A program made the position numbers and the translations under genes. From positions 62,001 to 126,000 of the forward strand of contig JAHBVY010000006.1 of the NCBI GenBank assembly GCA_019637265.1: a stretch of DNA of 64,000 nt, written 5' to 3'. The stretch is from Polyangiaceae bacterium. Its GTDB lineage: Bacteria > Myxococcota_A > Polyangia > Polyangiales > Polyangiaceae. This document shows, piece by piece, positions 60,125 to 64,000 of the stretch. A model generated the notes under the pieces. That model was given only the letters and a program-made list of their open reading frames with translations, searched no databases and had not been told where the DNA came from. Numbering within the stretch: the stretch's first letter is position 1; each line of letters begins with the position of its first letter.

Positions 60125-60721
60125 GTGACGACGAAGCCTGACATCACGCCGCTCGAGCGCGTCGCGGCGGACGCGGGACAGCGCCTGTCCCAGAGCCTGG
60201 CCAAGCTCACGCCTTATGAGCGGCAGCTGGTGGTGACGCTCACCGCGCAGGTGCAGAGCCTGCTCAGCGTGGGGCAGCTCGCGCTGTTTGGTTACGAGGG
60301 CGCGCACGAAGGGCACACGCGCTTCGGTGGGGTGTCGCTGTCGCCGCCGACCCTCGCTTGGGCGCAGGGGGCCAGCCGCCCGAAGGCGGCGGTGGTGGTG
60401 ATCGGCAGCGCGGCGGCCACGCTGGCCTCGCTGCTCGAGGGCTTCGTGGTGGAGTGGAGCGCCGAGCAGGCGCTCGAGCTCTCGCGTCGCAGCGACGGCG
60501 CGGAGTGGGTGCGCGACGTGGAGGCGCGGCTCGGGGTGGACCTGGGCGGGCCGGCGCGTGAGGCGCTGGCGTCGGTGGTGGACGTGCGGCGCGCGTTCGC
60601 GATGGAGCTCGACGCGCTGCCCCCGAGCCACGCGCTGGCGCAGAGCTACGCTGCCTGGCCCTCGGCGGTGGTGGTGTTGGCCGAGGCGCTGGTGGCGCGG
60701 CGCGCGGGGGCGGTGGCTTGA
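60125..60721 (+). CDS. Protein of unknown function
   Basis: A 198-residue, probably cytoplasmic protein. Mostly helical with Ala/Leu-rich segments; LALFGYEGAHEGHTRFGGVS and AAVVVIGSAAATLASLLEGF are the most distinctive stretches. No known domain recognised. Its TGA overlaps the TTG start of the next gene, so the two are likely coupled and may share a pathway. Confidence 0.65.
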   Translation: MTTKPDITPLERVAADAGQRLSQSLAKLTPYERQLVVTLTAQVQSLLSVGQLALFGYEGAHEGHTRFGGVSLSPPTLAWAQGASRPKAAVVVIGSAAATLASLLEGFVVEWSAEQALELSRRSDGAEWVRDVEARLGVDLGGPAREALASVVDVRRAFAMELDALPPSHALAQSYAAWPSAVVVLAEALVARRAGAVA

Positions 60722-62001
60722 GGTCAGCTGATCTGCTCGATCCGAGCGCGCTGCGGCCTCACTACGCGCGCTTCTTGGGCGCTCCCGGGGCGCTTGGCCC
60801 TGTCGTTTCAGCGTTGGGCTCCGAGGCTTCGGCGGCGCGCGCTTCGGCGGCGCCCGGTGTTGCGGTGCTCGTCGAGTCGCCGCGCATCTTGCTCACGGGG
60901 CACTCGCATCAGGCATGGCCCGACGTGGCGGCGGAGGGCCTCCGCGAGGCCTTCGACGACGCCGCGCGCCACGTGGACGACAAATGGAGCGCGGCGTTCG
61001 AGCGCGCCGAGGTGCTCCGCGGCTACGTCGCCGAGCAGCTGGTCGGTGCATCTCCTGACGAAATCGCGCTGGGGCAGAACACGCACGAGCTCGTGAGCCG
61101 CTTCCTCTCGGCGCTCGACTTCGCGCGGCGCCCGCGGCTGGTGGCGAGCACCGGTGAGTTTCACTCACTGGATCGGCAGCTGCGGCGCCTGGCCGAGGCG
61201 GGGGCCCTGGTGGAGCTCATCGCGGCGGAGCCCGCCGCGACCCTCTCGGCGCGCCTGGCCGACGCGCTGGATGAGCGCACCGCCGCGGTGATGGTGTCGA
61301 GCGTGCTGTTCGAGAGCTCGAGTCAGGTACACGGACTAGCAGGGCTGGGGGAGCGCGCGGCGGCGCTCGGCGTGGAGCTCTTGGTGGACGCGTACCACGG
61401 CTTCGGGGTGCTCCCGCTGTCGCTCGCGGCGCTCGGCGGTGAGCGCGCCTTCGTCACCGGTGGCGGCTACAAGTACGCGCAGTGGGGGGAGGGCTGCTGC
61501 TTCCTCCGGGTGCCGAAGAGTAGCGAGCTTCGCCCCGTTTACACCGGTTGGTTCAGCGATTTCGCGGGGCTCGAGGCGCCGCGTGATGGCGTGGGTGTGG
61601 TGACGTACGGCGCGCTGCCGCACCAGCGCTTCGCGGGCAGCACCTACGACCCGACCAGTCACTACCGCGCGGCGCGCGTGGTGCGCTTCTTCTGCGAGCA
61701 GGGGCTCGGCATCTCACGTCTCCGCGCGCTGAGCCTGCACCAGACAGAGCGCCTGATGAGTCAGCTGGAGCAGGCGCTCGGGCCGGAGCGCCTGCTCACG
61801 CCGCGCGCGCCGGGAGATAGGGCGGGCTTCGTCGCCGTGCTGGACTCGCAGGCGAAGGCGCGGGCCGCTTCGCTTCGGGATCGGGGGGTTTGGGTCGATG
61901 CGCGGGGCGCGGCGCTGCGCTTCGGTCCAGCGCCCTACACGTTGGACAGTGAGTTGGACGAAGCCGTCGCGCGCTACCTGGCGCTGGTGCGCGCCGGTTG
62001 A
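60718..62001 (+). CDS. PLP-dependent class V aminotransferase-fold enzyme, kynureninase-like
   Basis: A 427-residue PLP enzyme. Features: RILLTGHSHQAWPDVAAEGL (kynureninase-like start), ALGQNTHELVSRFLSAL, LLVDAYHGFGVLPL (PLP-pyridine Asp), FVTGGGYKYAQWGEGCCF (Schiff-base Lys) and AGSTYDPTSHYRAARVV. It may cleave kynurenine or a related amino acid. The TTG at 60718 overlaps the previous stop; a slightly later start cannot be excluded. Confidence 0.8.
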   Translation: MRSADLLDPSALRPHYARFLGAPGALGPVVSALGSEASAARASAAPGVAVLVESPRILLTGHSHQAWPDVAAEGLREAFDDAARHVDDKWSAAFERAEVLRGYVAEQLVGASPDEIALGQNTHELVSRFLSALDFARRPRLVASTGEFHSLDRQLRRLAEAGALVELIAAEPAATLSARLADALDERTAAVMVSSVLFESSSQVHGLAGLGERAAALGVELLVDAYHGFGVLPLSLAALGGERAFVTGGGYKYAQWGEGCCFLRVPKSSELRPVYTGWFSDFAGLEAPRDGVGVVTYGALPHQRFAGSTYDPTSHYRAARVVRFFCEQGLGISRLRALSLHQTERLMSQLEQALGPERLLTPRAPGDRAGFVAVLDSQAKARAASLRDRGVWVDARGAALRFGPAPYTLDSELDEAVARYLALVRAG

Positions 62002-62052
62002 GTGCGCCGAGTGTGCACCGTGAGCGTGGGGCCACCCGCTAGCTCCGTGAGC

Positions 62053-62074
62053 GCCGCTCGAGGCAACGAGCGGC
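62053..62074. other. Hairpin between convergent genes
   Basis: GCCGCTCG, 6-nt loop, CGAGCGGC. No T-run follows on either strand, so termination would not be of the classic type. Confidence 0.4.
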
Positions 62075-62155
62075 CGCGGGGCGCCCGCGCGCGGTGAGTC
62101 AATGAGCGGAGCTGACGGGCCTAGCGCGCTGAGTGTGTGAGCCAAACTGATTGGT

Positions 62156-62860
62156 CTAGCCCGCGCTCAGGCGCGCGAGTAGCCACTGGCTGAGCCGCGC
62201 GGTGTCCGTCAGGTCGCTCACGAGCAGGTCTGGCGCCGTCAGGCGCAGGCTCTCTTCCGTCTCCACGCCGGTGGCGGTGATGAGCACCGGCGCGCCCACG
62301 TGGCGCGCGGCGCGCACGTCCGCCAGGGAGTCCCCGACGATCACCACCGGCGCGCCCAGAGCGCGCTCCACGGCGCGCGCCGCCATCTCCCCGCGGTCCT
62401 CATCATCCTCCGCGAAGGCCGAGAGCCCCACGTCGAAGCGGCGCCACAGCCCCACGTGCTCCAGCTTGATCCGCGCGGAACCGCTCAGGTTCCCGGTGAG
62501 CAGCCCGAGGCGCGCGCCCCCGCCTGTGAGCGCGTCGAGCAGCGCGGTCACCCCCGGCAGCGGCGCGCCGTGGCCAGGCGCGAGCGCCGAGAGGTAGGTG
62601 AGGTAGCGGCGCCACACGCCGGCGCGCGGCCGGTCCCCACCCACGGCGCGCGCCAAGGCACCATCCGTCGAGCCGGAGAGTGAGACGCCGTCGAGCGGCG
62701 CTTCGATGCCCCACTCCTCCGTCATGGCGCGCGCCAGCGCGCGCCGCCCGAGGCCACCCAGCGAGACCAGCGTGCCGTCGATGTCGAACAGCACCACCCC
62801 CGCGCCGTTCCACTCTGAGGGCGCGCGTGTCGAGCCGCGCGGCTCTGCTCGATGCGTCAC
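62156..62860 (-). CDS. HAD-superfamily hydrolase (phosphatase-like)
   Basis: A 234-residue HAD protein. Motif I FDIDGTLV, motif II LLTGNLSG, Lys in ARIKLEHVGL and motif IV VIVGDSLADVRAA are all present with a helical cap, as in phosphoglycolate-phosphatase-like enzymes. The substrate is unknown. It is the last gene of a three-gene operon; its start overlaps the Sco stop by 4 nt. Confidence 0.9.
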   Translation of the reverse strand: MTHRAEPRGSTRAPSEWNGAGVVLFDIDGTLVSLGGLGRRALARAMTEEWGIEAPLDGVSLSGSTDGALARAVGGDRPRAGVWRRYLTYLSALAPGHGAPLPGVTALLDALTGGGARLGLLTGNLSGSARIKLEHVGLWRRFDVGLSAFAEDDEDRGEMAARAVERALGAPVVIVGDSLADVRAARHVGAPVLITATGVETEESLRLTAPDLLVSDLTDTARLSQWLLARLSAG

Positions 62861-63588
62861 TTCGACAGTCGCCCGATGTCGGTGAGCAGCTGCTCCATGG
62901 AGCGCTCCTCTTCAGGTCGATAAAATCCGCGGATTTTCCCGCGGGTGTCCACCAGCACCAAGTGGGAGCCGTGCAAGATGCCGAAGTGATCGGCGCTCGC
63001 ATCGGCGCTGCCCTCCAGCGCCAGCTTGAAGCCCTCCACGCTGGTGCGCTTCACTACCTCGTAGTCGCCGGTCAAGAACGTCCAGCTCGAGAGATCCGCC
63101 TCATGCTTCTTGGCGTAGGCGGTGAGCTCCGCCGGGGTGTCATTGTCCGGATCCACGCTGAAGCTCACGAGCTGAAACGACAGGCCGCGCTGCTTGCCCT
63201 GCACCTGCACCTCGCGCGCCTTGCGGATCAGCCGCGGGCACACCACGGGGCAGCGCGTGAAGAAGAAGTTCGCCACCCAGACCTTCCCCTCCAAGGTCTG
63301 GCGGGTCACCTTCGCCCCGGCGTGACTGGTGAGCTCGAACTGGCCGATGTCGCCGAGCTCGGGCAGCTGCTCGGCGCCGGCGTCCACCCGCAGGTCCTTG
63401 GCGGCGGCCTTGGGGGTGTTGTCACAGGCAGTCAGGGCGACTGCGGATGACAGCAGCAGAGCTGATGAGAGCAGCGAAGCGGTGAGCAGCCCAGCGCGCG
63501 GCGCCTCGGCGCGGCGTACTTCAGCGCGCGGCGCCTCAGCGCGGCGCACAGTCAGTGAGCCTGATGAGCGCAGGGAACAGCGAATCAT
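62857..63588 (-). CDS. Sco1/SenC-family copper chaperone lipoprotein (second copy)
   Basis: A 243-residue protein. The N-terminus is unusually long and Arg/Ala-rich with a duplicated RRAEAPRAE block (direct repeat around 63495-63550), then a signal helix ending ALTAC. Thioredoxin fold with copper motif CPVVCP and ligand His in ILHGSHLVLVD. It differs clearly from the nir-cluster Sco. ATG 63588 overlaps the upstream stop (ATGA). Confidence 0.87.
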   Translation of the reverse strand: MIRCSLRSSGSLTVRRAEAPRAEVRRAEAPRAGLLTASLLSSALLLSSAVALTACDNTPKAAAKDLRVDAGAEQLPELGDIGQFELTSHAGAKVTRQTLEGKVWVANFFFTRCPVVCPRLIRKAREVQVQGKQRGLSFQLVSFSVDPDNDTPAELTAYAKKHEADLSSWTFLTGDYEVVKRTSVEGFKLALEGSADASADHFGILHGSHLVLVDTRGKIRGFYRPEEERSMEQLLTDIGRLSK

Positions 63589-64000
63589 GGGCGGGTGCGG
63601 TCGTATAGCGCGCGCAGGGCGCCGTGCGTAGCGGGCGTTTCGCCGCGGGCGATCGCCCACACCATCGCCTGCGCCGCCTGGTTCACCGGGGTGGGCACCC
63701 CCACGCGCTGGCCGCGCTGCACGATTTCGCCGTTCAAGAAGTCGACCGCCGGCGGGCGCCCGCGTTCGATGGCGGAGAGCATCGACGAGCGCAGCCGCCG
63801 GTAGCGCGTGCCCACCGCCAAGAGCAGGCCGTGCTTGGCCACCAGGCTGGGGGAGCCGCTCATCGCCGCCTCGCTGTCGGTCAGCGCCAGCCACTCGAGA
63901 TCGAGCGTGCCGCTCACCTTCTCGAGCGTCACTTGGAGGCGGGTCGCGACGCGCACGGCCTCCGTCATCACCTCGAGCGCCAGGCGCCTCACGTGGCGGT
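63585..64000 (-). CDS. Ketopantoate-reductase-like protein, C-terminal part (5' end outside window)
   Basis: The frame is open to the window edge, so only the last 138 codons are seen. The C-terminal domain of 2-dehydropantoate 2-reductases is recognisable: RRLRSSMLSAIERGRPPAVD then FLNGEIVQRG and GVPTPVNQAAQAMVWAI. Full members reduce ketopantoate to pantoate with NADPH; many homologues have other substrates. It is the first visible gene of the operon with Sco and HAD. Confidence 0.8.
   Translation of the reverse strand, partial: RHVRRLALEVMTEAVRVATRLQVTLEKVSGTLDLEWLALTDSEAAMSGSPSLVAKHGLLLAVGTRYRRLRSSMLSAIERGRPPAVDFLNGEIVQRGQRVGVPTPVNQAAQAMVWAIARGETPATHGALRALYDRTRP

Overview
The window is very GC-rich, densely coded bacterial DNA with strong third-position GC bias. 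Several proteins point to Myxococcota (myxobacteria, most likely a Polyangia-type lineage). The evidence is a 1,213-residue surface protein ending in a MYXO-CTERM-like tail (Gly-Cys, hydrophobic helix, Arg cluster), repeated MopE-type motifs (CDGxDNDCDGxxDE), many predicted lipoproteins with Gly/Ala/Pro-rich linkers, an AgmX/PglI-type domain and a Ser/Thr kinase joined to an ATPase. The species cannot be named from sequence alone. No rRNA, tRNA, CRISPR array or complete insertion sequence was seen.

Layout. 1-3464: end of a membrane protein, then an overlapping M23 peptidase / PP2C phosphatase / Cys-repeat lipoprotein operon. 3630-7070: a YbiT-type ABC-F ATPase and a divergent arylsulfotransferase-like lipoprotein. 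7154-17145: a type I restriction-modification (RM) island in the order hsdM, ORF6N protein, hsdS, Abi_C protein, stray hsdS tail, DUF1016 nuclease-like protein, rhuM-like remnant, hsdR. Nearly every junction overlaps by about 4 nt. A 33-bp direct repeat flanks the island, and palindromic repeats lie inside several of its genes. 17151-21670: hutF-hutG (histidine degradation) and an operon of a secreted helical protein and a tetraheme cytochrome lipoprotein. 22208-27689: housekeeping and metabolic genes (EEP hydrolase, crotonase, nitroreductase, darP, aldehyde dehydrogenase, rnhA).

27929-31731 is a nitrite-reduction cluster: cytochrome c lipoprotein, copper nitrite reductase fused to a cytochrome c domain, nirV-like protein and a Sco copper chaperone. 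31906-42254 holds an EF-hand protein, a two-gene MopE/VWA/FGE surface-protein operon, a hypothetical lipoprotein, a Tat-exported FAD sugar-lactone oxidase and an astD-like dehydrogenase. 42643-50444 has a truncated kinase-ATPase, lipoproteins, a TIGR01777 epimerase, a small Cys protein with NDH-2, and an aldo/keto reductase. 50506-64000 has an M28 homologue lacking its metal ligands, udk, purE, a membrane-anchored serine protease, a His/Gly-repeat lipoprotein, an alpha/beta hydrolase, an M16 peptidase pair, a kynureninase-like enzyme, and a ketopantoate-reductase-like / Sco / HAD operon.

Two themes go beyond gene content. First, the RM island appears assembled from insertions, leaving a duplicated HsdS tail and a deleted rhuM-like gene. 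Second, a short dispersed repeat (core GTGCCGTCCAACCCCCAAAAACC) occurs about fifteen times, mostly between genes and sometimes inside them. In at least one place two inverted copies bound a MITE-like unit.
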